Positions 1 through 8,737 of a DNA stretch of 64,000 bases are shown here, one piece after another. The stretch is from NCBI RefSeq assembly GCF_900452395.1, contig NZ_UGNV01000001.1, positions 2,839,501 to 2,903,500 of the forward strand. The letters run 5' to 3'. A program made the position numbers and the translations under genes. Each line of letters starts with the position of its first letter. Within the stretch, counting starts at the first letter, position 1. The stretch is from Legionella beliardensis (GTDB lineage: Bacteria; Pseudomonadota; Gammaproteobacteria; Legionellales; Legionellaceae). The notes under the pieces are model-generated. The model searched no databases and was not told the origin of the DNA. It saw only the letters and a list, made by a program, of their open reading frames with translations.

Positions 1-473
1 CTATTATAACAGCCTGTCAGTATGTCCACGAAACTGCTTTGTTCAAATTTTGCAGCGATGGTCATAAGCGTATTTTTTAGGTGAACTCTTTGAGTGACAT
101 CTTTAATTATTATTAATGCCAGGTTGTCATCATCATAAATGGGTAAAATATGAATTTCCTGCTGCATTTTATCTAATTCTCCGAAAGGGCCTTTAACTAT
201 TGGCACTGGAAAAAGGTATTCATTGAGCGTGGAGGATAAAATTTGTGGGTGACTGTAATTAAGCACTTGCTCTAAAGCCCAATTAAAACGAGAACTAAAA
301 TAATTCTCACCAAACATGGCTTTTAAAGTTTTTCCAATAGCTTGCTCCTCAGTAATCTGAGTGTTATTAACTAGCCACTTATTCCAAGATTTGATTGTAG
401 AAGCTTTATCTACAATCATAAGGCCAAAAGGTAGGCTATTATAAATTTTTTCAAAAACAGCTTGGTTAATCAT
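1..473 (-). CDS. PAS-GGDEF signalling protein (probable diguanylate cyclase), C-terminus outside window
   Basis: The minus-strand frame opens at an ATG at 473 and runs off the window start. The roughly 157 visible residues resemble a PAS sensor domain (about residues 5-130) with a PAS-like end (IIIKDVTQR). They are followed by FVDILTGCYN, which matches the DPLTGLYN-like start of GGDEF domains. The GGDEF active site itself is not visible, so c-di-GMP synthesis is inferred. The start overlaps the end of the CheC gene by 8 bases, so it is translationally coupled to the chemosensory operon and probably its last gene, an output or modulator module. A degenerate, non-catalytic GGDEF cannot be excluded. 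Confidence 0.7.
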   Translation of the reverse strand, partial: MINQAVFEKIYNSLPFGLMIVDKASTIKSWNKWLVNNTQITEEQAIGKTLKAMFGENYFSSRFNWALEQVLNYSHPQILSSTLNEYLFPVPIVKGPFGELDKMQQEIHILPIYDDDNLALIIIKDVTQRVHLKNTLMTIAAKFEQSSFVDILTGCYN

Positions 474-1083
474 TTTCATTAATCAATTCTTTAATTGCCA
501 TTAATATGGTTTGAGTAGAATCATTGGTTAATATTAAAAATAAATTTCCTGAGATCGTATCTTTTTGCATATCTAAAATGGTAGATACAATAAGTACTTT
601 CTCTAATGGATTAGGAAACGAAGCAGATAAATGCTTCAATAACGTGACGATATTATTTTCATCATAATGGGGTAGCGTTACGCCCACTTTTTTTGCCATT
701 AAGTCTACTATCGTGGTAATACATGAACTAATAATAATATTGCCAATTTCTAAAAGCGCTTCTTGCTCACATGCCCGTGCTTCTTCTTGAGTAAGTTGAG
801 GAATTTTGCCTAACACTGACATCGTTAACAGGTTTGTTTGTTCACGTTTTAATGCTAAAGCAACGTAGCCTTGTAAATCCTCTGAAAGCAGCTGGTAAAC
901 GAAAGAAAAGGTTTCATCTTTTTGTCCAAAATCACCAATTTCTTGTAATTTTACAAAAGAGATTTGAGGAATTGAAATTTTAATCGGTGATTGCAGTAAT
1001 AAAGAAAGTTGTTTGGCTGCTTTACTTACGCCAATATTCCCTATCTCTTTAAGCGCATCTTCCTGACTTGCTGTTAGAATCAT
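466..1083 (-). CDS. cheC: CheC-family CheY-P phosphatase
   Basis: The product is 205 aa, the usual CheC length. CheC proteins dephosphorylate CheY-P and carry two pseudo-symmetric D/SxxxExxN motifs. The first is intact (D9, E13, N16 in DALKEIGN). The second (EALLEIGN, E112 and N115) keeps Glu and Asn but has Glu108 in place of Asp/Ser. The gene starts 4 bases inside the upstream response regulator (ATGA-type overlap), which fits CheY as its substrate. No CheD partner is present in the window, so deamidase coupling, if any, lies elsewhere. A CheX-type assignment is less likely because both helices and motifs are recognisable. Confidence 0.85.
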   Translation of the reverse strand: MILTASQEDALKEIGNIGVSKAAKQLSLLLQSPIKISIPQISFVKLQEIGDFGQKDETFSFVYQLLSEDLQGYVALALKREQTNLLTMSVLGKIPQLTQEEARACEQEALLEIGNIIISSCITTIVDLMAKKVGVTLPHYDENNIVTLLKHLSASFPNPLEKVLIVSTILDMQKDTISGNLFLILTNDSTQTILMAIKELINEND

Positions 1084-1433
1084 TTTAACCTTGCTAATAA
1101 TGAATCAATACTTTCTAAAGAAACAGGCTTTTCAATAACATCTAAAAACCCTAAAGCTTTTGCTTCATCAACAACTGATTGCTGCGTATTAGCTGTTAAG
1201 AGAACAAATTGCCCTTTTACACCATTTTTTTTCATTATTTGGGCAGCTTCGCTCCCAGTAAGCTCTGGCATGTTATAATCTAGAACAATTAAATCCGGCT
1301 GATTCATTTTGGCCTTTTCCAGCGCTTCATCTATATGCTTTACTTCAATGATTTCATAATCTGGTTTATTGCGAAAACAGGCCTTAAATAAAGCACGCGC
1401 TGTAGCACTGTCATCCATGATTAAAATTTTCAT
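1080..1433 (-). CDS. cheY: CheY-like single-domain response regulator
   Basis: This is a 117-aa stand-alone receiver domain with the acidic pair D7-D8, phosphoacceptor D52 (LIVLDYNMP), T80 (LLTAN) and K102 (IEKP), so all catalytic receiver residues are present. It has no output domain and must act by protein-protein contact. It lies between cheB (10-base gap) and cheC (4-base overlap), which makes it the likely diffusible output of the CheA below and the likely substrate of CheC. The motor or other target is unknown, as no flagellar or pilus gene lies nearby. Confidence 0.9.
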   Translation of the reverse strand: MKILIMDDSATARALFKACFRNKPDYEIIEVKHIDEALEKAKMNQPDLIVLDYNMPELTGSEAAQIMKKNGVKGQFVLLTANTQQSVVDEAKALGFLDVIEKPVSLESIDSLLARLK

Positions 1434-1443
1434 TTCTCCTCCA

Positions 1444-2484
1444 TTATTTACAAATTTTAGCTAAAAATTTGGAAATTTGCTCAAGATCAATGATTTTATT
1501 AATCGCTTGCATTTCCACAGCGGCACCCGGCATACCGAATACGACAGAAGTAGATTTCGATTGGGCAAAAGTATAGCAGCCAGATTTCTTCATTAAAAGT
1601 AAGCCTTCTGCCCCATCCCGACCCATACCGGTCAAAATACCGCCTATGGCTTTATTGGGATAACTTTCTGCAATGGATGTAAATAATACATTGGCAGAAG
1701 GCTTGAAATGGTTAATTGGCATACTATCTTCTAGTATAGCAATTGGCTCTACTAAACCTCTTGCAACAGTAAGATGAAAATCATCCGGGGCAAAATAGAC
1801 ATGCCCAGGTTTAAGTAGTTGACGGTGTTTAGCAATTTCTAATTTTAGTGGCGTTTGATGTTGTAACCAGCTGATTAATCCTTCCAAAAACCCTTTAGTA
1901 ATATGCTGAGTTATAACAATAGGGAGATTAAAATCACTTGATAAACCTTGCAATATACAACTTAGGGCTGCAGGACCTCCTGTTGATGAGCCTAAAGCTA
2001 GAATTTTAAAATTTTGTTCAATGTTAGGTTCTGGAGGAGATGAGTCTAAGGGTTTAGTTCGTTTTCGAGTTACTACAGGTACACCGGCCAAAGCACGTAT
2101 TGAATGGAGAATGAATTTTTTGGCTTCTGCAAAATCGTTTGCAGCAGGACCTTTAGGTTTTTCAATGATGGATAAAGCGCCGGCTTCTAATGCATTAAAG
2201 CTATTTTCAGCCATCGTTTTATTATATTGCGAGCTTATTATGATAATAGGGGTAGGACATTCTGCCATAATTGTTCTGGTAGCATCAATCCCATCCATAT
2301 TTGGCATAAATATATCCATGGTGATTAGATCAGGCTTAAGTTGCTTGGTAAGTTGAATAGCCTCAATTCCATCTCTAGCTGTTGCAATCACTTGTATATC
2401 GCTTGCCTCTTCAAGTATGGCGGCAAGAAGTTGGGTAGAGACTTTTGAATCATCGGCAATGAGTACTTTAATAGGTTTATTCAT
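1444..2484 (-). CDS. cheB: CheB chemoreceptor methylesterase/glutamine deamidase
   Basis: The 346-aa protein has the standard CheB architecture. A receiver domain (about 1-120, phosphoacceptor D57 in TMDIFMP) joins through a Pro/Arg-rich linker to a C-terminal methylesterase domain (about 160-346). The catalytic triad is visible: S167 in GSSTGG, H194 in ITQH and D290 in GMGRDG. It removes receptor methyl groups added by CheR and is activated by CheA. The start overlaps the end of cheA by 4 bases, and the response-regulator gene follows 10 bases downstream. Confidence 0.95.
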   Translation of the reverse strand: MNKPIKVLIADDSKVSTQLLAAILEEASDIQVIATARDGIEAIQLTKQLKPDLITMDIFMPNMDGIDATRTIMAECPTPIIIISSQYNKTMAENSFNALEAGALSIIEKPKGPAANDFAEAKKFILHSIRALAGVPVVTRKRTKPLDSSPPEPNIEQNFKILALGSSTGGPAALSCILQGLSSDFNLPIVITQHITKGFLEGLISWLQHQTPLKLEIAKHRQLLKPGHVYFAPDDFHLTVARGLVEPIAILEDSMPINHFKPSANVLFTSIAESYPNKAIGGILTGMGRDGAEGLLLMKKSGCYTFAQSKSTSVVFGMPGAAVEMQAINKIIDLEQISKFLAKICK

Positions 2485-4550
2485 AGTAATAAGCTCATTG
2501 TTTCAATCAATGAATGGGTATCAAACTCATTTTTGGCAAAAAATGCATTGGCTCCTGCGTCCAAGCCACGTTCCTTATCTTCCGTAGAATTTAACAATGA
2601 AATAATAATAACGGGAATTTGCGCGAGTTTTTTATTTTTTTTGATTAATCTAGTGAGTTCAAACCCATCAAGATTTGGCATAACTAGATCAGTAATCACA
2701 CAGTCAAAAGAATGTTTTTGTAATAGTTCCCACGCTTTTTTGCCATCGACAGCAGTCATGGTACTAAATCCAGCAGCTTCTAATGAATTTGCACAGAGGC
2801 TACGGGTAGTAAAAGAGTCATCTACAATGAGCACTTTTTTGCGAGAGCCTTCTTTGGATTCTTGGATTTGATATAGTTTTTCTTTGTGAAGGCCTTCGGA
2901 TAAAGCCATCTCGATAATTTTGTGGGGTTCTAAGGCTAAAACCAGGGTACTATCGCCCGTTAATGTTGTCCCAATGTATTGTGGCAATTGGGAGAAAGGC
3001 GATGGAAGCGGCTTAATGACACACTCATGCTCACTGACGATAGAATTAACCCATAAAATAAGATCAACTCCAGGGTAATCAATATATAAGCCGCAATAAT
3101 CTTGTTCACTATCTAACGCTTCTTCTGCACGAGTTAAAAGATAATTTAAGCTCACTACAGGAACAGGTGTATGGTTAACGACATAAGTCAACTGATTATT
3201 AACCCACTTTAAGTCTTTAACTTTTATGTCATAAAGTGCTTTTAGAGATAAACTAGGGAGCATAAACGTTTGTTCGCTTAGTTTGAAAAATACACCTCGT
3301 GTTGTAGCCAACGTTAGTGGCAGCGTGAGAGTAAAACAAGTACCTTGACGTTCAACCGTCTTAACTTCAATACTTGCTTTTAATTTCTGTAAATCATTTT
3401 TAACGGCATCAAGGCCCACACCCCGCCCAGAAATTTCAGTTACCCCTTTATGTAGCGAAAAGCCAGACGCAAAAATACAATCTAAGATTTGCTCATCGCT
3501 TGCATGTAATAACTCATTTTCCGAATATAATCCCGTGTCTATCGCATGTTGCTTCACTTGCGAAATATTTATCCCTTTGCCGTCATCAATGATTTTTAAA
3601 ATGATTTTTCCTGAACTTTGCGATACTTCCATACGCAATTTTGCAGGAATTGGTTTATTTGCTTTTTTACGCTCACGATCGTCTTCAATGCCATGATCAA
3701 TGGCATTTCTTATTAAATGTTGTAATGAGTCTCTAACGGCATCTAAGATAGCTTTGTCTAATTCAATATTGCCACCATAGACTTCAAATTCAACTGATTT
3801 ATTTAATTTTGTTGAGATATCACGAACAGTTCTACTTAAGGGGGTTAATAGCATTGAGGCAGGAATCATTCGCATCGTTTTCACTTCTTCTTGTAAACAC
3901 TGTATCGCTCGTGAAAATTCACCTAGAAATTGTCCACTTTCTGCAGACATATTATTTAACGTTTTAATAGCAGGCAATAACGATAAGGATTTAAATTCCA
4001 GTGAATTATTCATCTCTTTAAGGCAAAATTCTAAAGTCTTAAACCAATTCATCAATTTCAGACGATAGATGATAAACTCATTGGCTTTGGCATTGGCCCT
4101 TTCAATGCGATGAAGAGGAATTTTTATAAAATCATCGAATTTGGCATTTTCAAAAGATGCACTCTCTTTTTCTCCTTTAAGGGGCGCTAGAAAATGATCT
4201 GTATCAATGGTTTCCCCTTTATCAAATTGATTCAAAGCCAATAACAGATTATCAGAGACTTGCAGACAGGCATCAATTTCATCTCGCACAGGGAAATGAT
4301 TTTTTTCTCGCCATTCTTGAAATAAATCCTCTAACCCATGAGCTATCGTTGCAATAGCAGGAATAGATGCCGAAGCTGCAGCTCCTTTAATATTATGAGA
4401 ATAGCGAAATAATTCTTTTAACGTGGCTTTTAATGCACCCTCTTTATTGATTTTTTCAATCGAAAGCAAGGCGTTTATAAGGGATTGATGAATCTCTTGT
4501 AATTGAACCTTAAAAGTCTCTAATAGAATTTTTTGAAGTTTTTCATCCAT
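2481..4550 (-). CDS. cheA: Hybrid CheA histidine kinase with C-terminal receiver domain
   Basis: The 689-aa protein reads HPt domain (about 1-110, phosphorylatable H52 in RYSHNIKGA), dimerisation helices (about 130-235), HATPase domain (N-box HLIRNAIDHG, DDGKGI, GRGVGLDAV), CheW-like regulatory domain (about 420-560) and a full receiver (571-689, phosphoacceptor about D621 in TDLVMPNLDG). A clear CheY-binding P2 domain is not seen; the HPt-dimerisation linker is short. A receiver fused to CheA is typical of FrzE-like and alternative-function chemosensory systems rather than E. coli chemotaxis, and it may act as a phosphate sink. The gene is coupled to cheB by a 4-base overlap. Confidence 0.93.
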   Translation of the reverse strand: MDEKLQKILLETFKVQLQEIHQSLINALLSIEKINKEGALKATLKELFRYSHNIKGAAASASIPAIATIAHGLEDLFQEWREKNHFPVRDEIDACLQVSDNLLLALNQFDKGETIDTDHFLAPLKGEKESASFENAKFDDFIKIPLHRIERANAKANEFIIYRLKLMNWFKTLEFCLKEMNNSLEFKSLSLLPAIKTLNNMSAESGQFLGEFSRAIQCLQEEVKTMRMIPASMLLTPLSRTVRDISTKLNKSVEFEVYGGNIELDKAILDAVRDSLQHLIRNAIDHGIEDDRERKKANKPIPAKLRMEVSQSSGKIILKIIDDGKGINISQVKQHAIDTGLYSENELLHASDEQILDCIFASGFSLHKGVTEISGRGVGLDAVKNDLQKLKASIEVKTVERQGTCFTLTLPLTLATTRGVFFKLSEQTFMLPSLSLKALYDIKVKDLKWVNNQLTYVVNHTPVPVVSLNYLLTRAEEALDSEQDYCGLYIDYPGVDLILWVNSIVSEHECVIKPLPSPFSQLPQYIGTTLTGDSTLVLALEPHKIIEMALSEGLHKEKLYQIQESKEGSRKKVLIVDDSFTTRSLCANSLEAAGFSTMTAVDGKKAWELLQKHSFDCVITDLVMPNLDGFELTRLIKKNKKLAQIPVIIISLLNSTEDKERGLDAGANAFFAKNEFDTHSLIETMSLLL

Positions 4551-4564
4551 ACATTATCTTTTAC

Positions 4565-6058
4565 TTATTGCCACTCTTTAAGCCCATATTGACTTGCGGT
4601 TGTTTTTAATGAATCAGCAATTTTGCTTAAGTTAATCGTTGAATTTTTAGTTTGCTCTGTAGCAGAACTAAATAGATTGGTTACTTTATTGATCTCTTTA
4701 ATGCTGACATCTACTTGCTCAATAGCAATCGCTTCTTCACGAACGGCTGAAACAATTTGCATAGATGCTATTGATGTTTCTTCAATGACGTTGCCCAAAG
4801 AATTGATTATTTCATCAGTTAGCTTAACCTGTTTAGAATTTTCCTCCACACTTTTGTTTCCTGCTTCAGTTACCATAACCGCATGTTCGGCAGTTTGGCG
4901 AATATCTTGTAGAATCTTTTGAACACGCTCCGTAGATTGTTGTGAGCGCTCTGCTAAATCCTTAACTTCGCCAGCAACTACTGCAAAACCTTTACCTGAT
5001 TCTCCAGCTTTTGCTGCTTCTATAGATGCATTTAAGGCTAACATTTTAGATTGCTTGGCAATGTCTGCTACGGCTTCGGTAATTTCACTGATCTGCTGTG
5101 TTTTGTCATTCAAACTTAAAATTGTTGCTGAAATTTGCTGCATTTTATTTTGTAGTGTTTCAATAAACGTGGTCATGACCTTAATGGCTTGCCGACCTTT
5201 CTCGCTCACTGTGGTCGTGGTGTTGGCAGATTCGCCTAATTGCTTAGCTTTTTCCTTCGTTTGGCTGGTTGTGGCTTTTATCTGTTCGATAGTTGTACTG
5301 ATTTGCGTGACGGCTGCCGCTTGCTGTGAAGCACTAGTCACTTGCTCGGAAACGGTAGATTCAAGTTGTTGTACACCTACAGAAATTTCACTGCTTTCTT
5401 CCATGATTTTTATACCGATTTCTCTAAGTTTCCTAGACACGTTTTCCAAATCGATACGTTGCTTTTTTTGTTCTGTAATGTCAGTGGCCACTTTAATGAC
5501 TTTTATTGGTTTGCCTTGACGGTTAAAAATTGGGCTATATGACGATAATAGCCATACTTCTTTATTATTTTTGCCAATTCGTTTAAATTCTGCTTGAATA
5601 TTTTCGCCTCGGTTTAATTTTGCCCAAAAAACTTGATACTCTTCAGAATTGATATATTTTTCATCAATAAAAATTTTGTGATGTTTGCCTTTAATTTCAT
5701 CTAAGGTGTACCCTAAGGTTTTTAAGAATTTTTCATTCGCCGTAATAATGGTGCCGTCCATGTTGAGCTCAATGATGGCTTGCGATCTTGAAATAGCATC
5801 TAGTTTAGCATTTAATTCATCAAACAAGTCCTCATCAGACCGTCTAAGCCTATATAAGGAATAAATGAGCAATAAAGTCATAAAAATAGATAATGATAAA
5901 ATGACCAAATTAGTAGACTTTAGTAACAGGTAGTCAAACTGAAAGGTAATACAACGAATAATAAAACTAATCACTAAAAAAATTGCAAGCACGATACTTA
6001 GTTTAAATGGGCCACTCTTATATTTTTCTTTCTGACTTTCCAACATGATTGCTTCCAT
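4565..6058 (-). CDS. Methyl-accepting chemotaxis protein with two TM helices and a PAS domain
   Basis: This is a 497-aa chemoreceptor. Two hydrophobic segments (about 19-38 and 50-70) are separated by only about 12 residues, so there is no periplasmic ligand domain. A cytoplasmic PAS domain (about 92-197, ending IKVATDITEQ) follows, then a coiled coil and the conserved signalling hairpin (DIAKQSKMLALNASIEAAKA region). Sensing is therefore probably intracellular or membrane-associated, as in Aer-like or BdlA-like receptors. No C-terminal CheR/CheB pentapeptide is present (the end is GLKEWQ). It is the only receptor in the operon, 14 bases upstream of cheA. An internal ATG at codon 5 is an alternative start. 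Confidence 0.93.
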   Translation of the reverse strand: MEAIMLESQKEKYKSGPFKLSIVLAIFLVISFIIRCITFQFDYLLLKSTNLVILSLSIFMTLLLIYSLYRLRRSDEDLFDELNAKLDAISRSQAIIELNMDGTIITANEKFLKTLGYTLDEIKGKHHKIFIDEKYINSEEYQVFWAKLNRGENIQAEFKRIGKNNKEVWLLSSYSPIFNRQGKPIKVIKVATDITEQKKQRIDLENVSRKLREIGIKIMEESSEISVGVQQLESTVSEQVTSASQQAAAVTQISTTIEQIKATTSQTKEKAKQLGESANTTTTVSEKGRQAIKVMTTFIETLQNKMQQISATILSLNDKTQQISEITEAVADIAKQSKMLALNASIEAAKAGESGKGFAVVAGEVKDLAERSQQSTERVQKILQDIRQTAEHAVMVTEAGNKSVEENSKQVKLTDEIINSLGNVIEETSIASMQIVSAVREEAIAIEQVDVSIKEINKVTNLFSSATEQTKNSTINLSKIADSLKTTASQYGLKEWQ

Positions 6059-6141
6059 TCATGAGTTTGCTGAAACGTTCTCCAATAAAATACTAAAAAA
6101 TCATACAGATTCTAGCTAAGCAATTAATTTCCCTGTCTACA

Positions 6142-6711
6142 TCAGATTACACTGAATTTTTTCACTACATTAAATATAGCTTCTATATCAATTATTGCTA
6201 TGTCAGTTCGGTAAATTCCACGAATATAAGTATTTCCATCCATCACTTGTTCATTGGCAAAATGAGTGAGTTCCTCGGAATTTTGCATAGTCATTTGATC
6301 TAAAACTTCATGTACTGATAAGGCAAGCTGCTGCATGCCTTTTTTACATAAGATAAACGATGAAATAGACTCTTCATTTTGTATTTGAAAAAGTCGCGCG
6401 CAACTAATTACAGGCCATACTTCAGTATTATAATAAATTATCCCTAGAAAAATTGGAGCAGCCCCAGGCACGTAAGTGACTTGTTGAAAAGGTATGACAC
6501 GTTCAATTTGTTGATAAGGAAGGGCATATTTTTGCAGACTATCTATTTTAAAAAGTAAAATAGAGCTCTCTTCTTGATAGGTAAAATCCAGTTTTTTCTC
6601 AGCAATAATTGCTTTTCGACTTGCTAAAATGGCTTTGGCTTTTTCACTTATTAATAATTGATCCTTCATAGCCTCATCTCTCATAATAGGAGATACTCGA
6701 GCAAATAGCAT
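6142..6711 (-). CDS. cheW: CheW-like coupling protein (second copy)
   Basis: The CheW-like SH3-type fold covers about residues 45-185 (LLFKIDSLQKYALPYQQIERVIP, then FLGIIYYNTEVWPVI). It would dock receptor and CheA. An N-terminal extension of about 40 residues precedes the fold. The longest frame overlaps cheR by 38 bases. Later in-frame ATGs at 6684 and 6669 exist, and the last has a purine-rich GAGATGAGG just upstream, so the true start may be 6669 (175 aa). Two different CheW proteins in one operon, this one and 8019-8480, may couple different partners. Confidence 0.85.
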   Translation of the reverse strand: MLFARVSPIMRDEAMKDQLLISEKAKAILASRKAIIAEKKLDFTYQEESSILLFKIDSLQKYALPYQQIERVIPFQQVTYVPGAAPIFLGIIYYNTEVWPVISCARLFQIQNEESISSFILCKKGMQQLALSVHEVLDQMTMQNSEELTHFANEQVMDGNTYIRGIYRTDIAIIDIEAIFNVVKKFSVI

Positions 6712-8038
6712 TGATAAAATTTTCTCGCGTATCTAAAGTATATAAAATGGAGCCCTCATTTAATTTTTCGGCAAATTGCAAGGCTTTCCTAAGCCACTTA
6801 GTCCCCTCCCCTTTATCCTCCTCTTGTAAATAAATTAAGCCAAGATAATAAGCTGCTTCGGGAAAATTATTTTTTATATATAACGCCTTTTTTAACGAAA
6901 TCATTGCAGCCCTTGCGTCTTTTGTCTCAAGTTCGATTAAGCCTTTAAAGAAGAAACTAACCGGATTAAGAGGATCAAATTTAAGGGATTCTATTAAACA
7001 CAAGTGGGCAGCGGATAGTTCATTCCGTTGTAATAAGCATTCTCCTTTATATCTTAATAAAAGACCTGTTTTAGGCCAGTTTATAAGGTACAGATTAATT
7101 TCTTCTAAGGCTTGAGTATAGTCCCTCTTTTGCAAATGAGATTCAATCGTTGCTAGCAACGAGTGACTAGTTAATTCCAATTCCTTTTTTTCTTCCTGCT
7201 TGATTACTGGCAGGGATAAATTTTTAATTTCTCCCTGTTTTTTAAGAAAACAAACATCATTTTCTAAGCAAATAGCCAATTTTGATGAATATTGGTGCGG
7301 GTATTCTGAATGGCCTAAAAACAAAATTCCATCTTCCATTAAGCTGTCATAAAAATACCTAAGTGAGCTATTAATTACTTCAGGCGTTAAATAAATAAAA
7401 ACATTGCGACAAATAATTAAATCAAATTGACGCGTCATTTTTTGCGGATTGGCTAGATTATGATATTTAAATTGAACTAAGTCGCGAATGGTTGGAATTA
7501 AGGAATACATATTGTGATGCGTTGTAAAATAGGTATCTTTAAGCTTCGTTTCAGTTGCGCGTAAGTTTGTTTTTGTATAGGTAGCTTTTGTTGCGTCATT
7601 AAGTATATTTTTATTGATATCTGTGCCAAGCAAATTAAGAGTCCAGTGCTTTAAATCAGGCAAAAGCTCTACTAAAAGAATGGCAATGGAGTAAATTTCT
7701 TCCCCTCGTGCACAGCCTGCACTCCAAATAGTTATATTTAAATGGTGATTAAGTCTTTTTTTAAGAATTAGATTGGGTAAATAATGATTTTTTAAAAAAG
7801 CAAAAAGTACAGAATCTCGAAAAAAATAGCTTTCTGGTACCGTTAAAATATCAATTACAATTTGAGTTAATTCTGATTGGCCTGAGCTTAATTGTTCAAA
7901 AAACGTTTTTTCATCTAAATTTCTTATAGTTAATAAATGCTTTAGTTTATGCTGGACGGGCTCTAAGGTATGGTTGTGAATACAAAGGCCATAATGTTCT
8001 TTAGCCCATTTTTCAAGCTTAAGAAGAAACGGGTTCAT
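6674..8038 (-). CDS. cheR: CheR chemoreceptor methyltransferase with C-terminal TPR repeats
   Basis: The 454-aa protein combines a CheR methyltransferase (about 1-270) with a TPR region (about 290-440). SAM-binding motif WSAGCARGEE (about 106-114), the TVPESYFFRD motif and LIICRNVFIYL are all seen. It transfers methyl groups from SAM to receptor glutamates. TPR-bearing CheR proteins (FrzF type) do not rely on a receptor pentapeptide tether, which agrees with the missing pentapeptide on the MCP of this operon. It overlaps the cheW gene upstream by 20 bases. Confidence 0.93.
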   Translation of the reverse strand: MNPFLLKLEKWAKEHYGLCIHNHTLEPVQHKLKHLLTIRNLDEKTFFEQLSSGQSELTQIVIDILTVPESYFFRDSVLFAFLKNHYLPNLILKKRLNHHLNITIWSAGCARGEEIYSIAILLVELLPDLKHWTLNLLGTDINKNILNDATKATYTKTNLRATETKLKDTYFTTHHNMYSLIPTIRDLVQFKYHNLANPQKMTRQFDLIICRNVFIYLTPEVINSSLRYFYDSLMEDGILFLGHSEYPHQYSSKLAICLENDVCFLKKQGEIKNLSLPVIKQEEKKELELTSHSLLATIESHLQKRDYTQALEEINLYLINWPKTGLLLRYKGECLLQRNELSAAHLCLIESLKFDPLNPVSFFFKGLIELETKDARAAMISLKKALYIKNNFPEAAYYLGLIYLQEEDKGEGTKWLRKALQFAEKLNEGSILYTLDTRENFINAICSSISYYER

Positions 8039-8480
8039 GGCGGCGTTTAAGTTTAAGTTGGTGAAAATGCATTAATTCTTCTACATCAAGAAACCAAGCA
8101 GACGCTTTCTTGTCTTTTAATATGCCAGCTACATAAGAGCAAGGCGAGGATAATGTAGATTTTTGAATATTATCTATTGAGATAAAACATACTTCTATTA
8201 CCTCAGAGACCAACATCCCTATTAGTCCTCCTTTTAAGGAACAAATAATGATTGGCGTATTTAAATCATAAACCGGTTTTGGTTCATCAATAAGGCTTGC
8301 CAGATGATAAACGGGAATAAATTGCGTGTGAAAATTGAGTAAACCCGCAATAGCCTCATCTTCATTAGGTAGGTTATCTAATTCTGGAATTGCTAAAACC
8401 ACTTCAACTTGATTTAAATCAATAAGGATTTGCTCTTCATTTAGTCTTAATTTTAGGCAAGTAATAGACATATCTTCCAT
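8019..8480 (-). CDS. cheW: CheW-like coupling protein (first gene of operon)
   Basis: This 153-aa protein is made almost entirely of a CheW fold (CLKLRLNEEQILIDLNQVEVVL, then IAGLLNFHTQFIPVYHLASLI). It is the promoter-proximal gene of the chemosensory operon and overlaps cheR by 20 bases. Start at 8480 or at the ATG three codons later (8471) cannot be settled; the former has a GGG purine run about 10 bases upstream, the latter GGAAG very close. The C-terminus is basic (LKLKRRHEP). Confidence 0.87.
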   Translation of the reverse strand: MEDMSITCLKLRLNEEQILIDLNQVEVVLAIPELDNLPNEDEAIAGLLNFHTQFIPVYHLASLIDEPKPVYDLNTPIIICSLKGGLIGMLVSEVIEVCFISIDNIQKSTLSSPCSYVAGILKDKKASAWFLDVEELMHFHQLKLKRRHEPVSS

Positions 8481-8554
8481 GATTATTGACCCTAGTATAA
8501 AATTAATTTTATTTTCAATAACTTAATTAAAAAGGGATTAAAATAATTCTTTAA

Positions 8555-8583
8555 TAGATACTATAGCATAGTAAATTGAGCAA
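8555..8583 (-). promoter_or_regulatory. Possible sigma-70 promoter of the chemosensory operon
   Basis: Reading the minus strand, TTGCTC (8583-8578) and TATCTA (8560-8555) are separated by 17 bases and lie about 75 bases upstream of the first cheW. No sigma-28-type motif was noticed. The assignment rests only on a consensus match of moderate quality. Confidence 0.35.
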
Positions 8584-8657
8584 AAATGAAACAAGGGGTA
8601 CGCATCTATTAAAATCTATAACTGAATGTTTAAATTAATAAGGTAAGCAGATTTATC

Positions 8658-8737
8658 AAGGTAGGCTGAACTAAACATCGCTCAGCCTACAGATTGTTTG
8701 TTAGTTGTACTTCATTTAGCCCAAATCTCGTTTACTA
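8658..8737. repeat. Degenerate palindromic repeat, family B (copy 1)
   Basis: The sequence AAGGTAGGCTGAACTAA ... TTTAGCCCA resembles, with substitutions, the better preserved 87-bp palindrome at 37514-37600 (same order of blocks: AAGGTAGG, CTAA, CGC/CAGCC, TTAGTTG, CTTC, TTTAGCCCA). It fills the space directly after the stop codon of the 1325-aa gene and may end its transcript. Confidence 0.6.

Noticed and set aside
2021-2356. Plus-strand frames opposite the chemosensory genes and other long genes
   Set aside because: They mirror codon structure of clear minus-strand genes and show no ribosome binding site or family motif.
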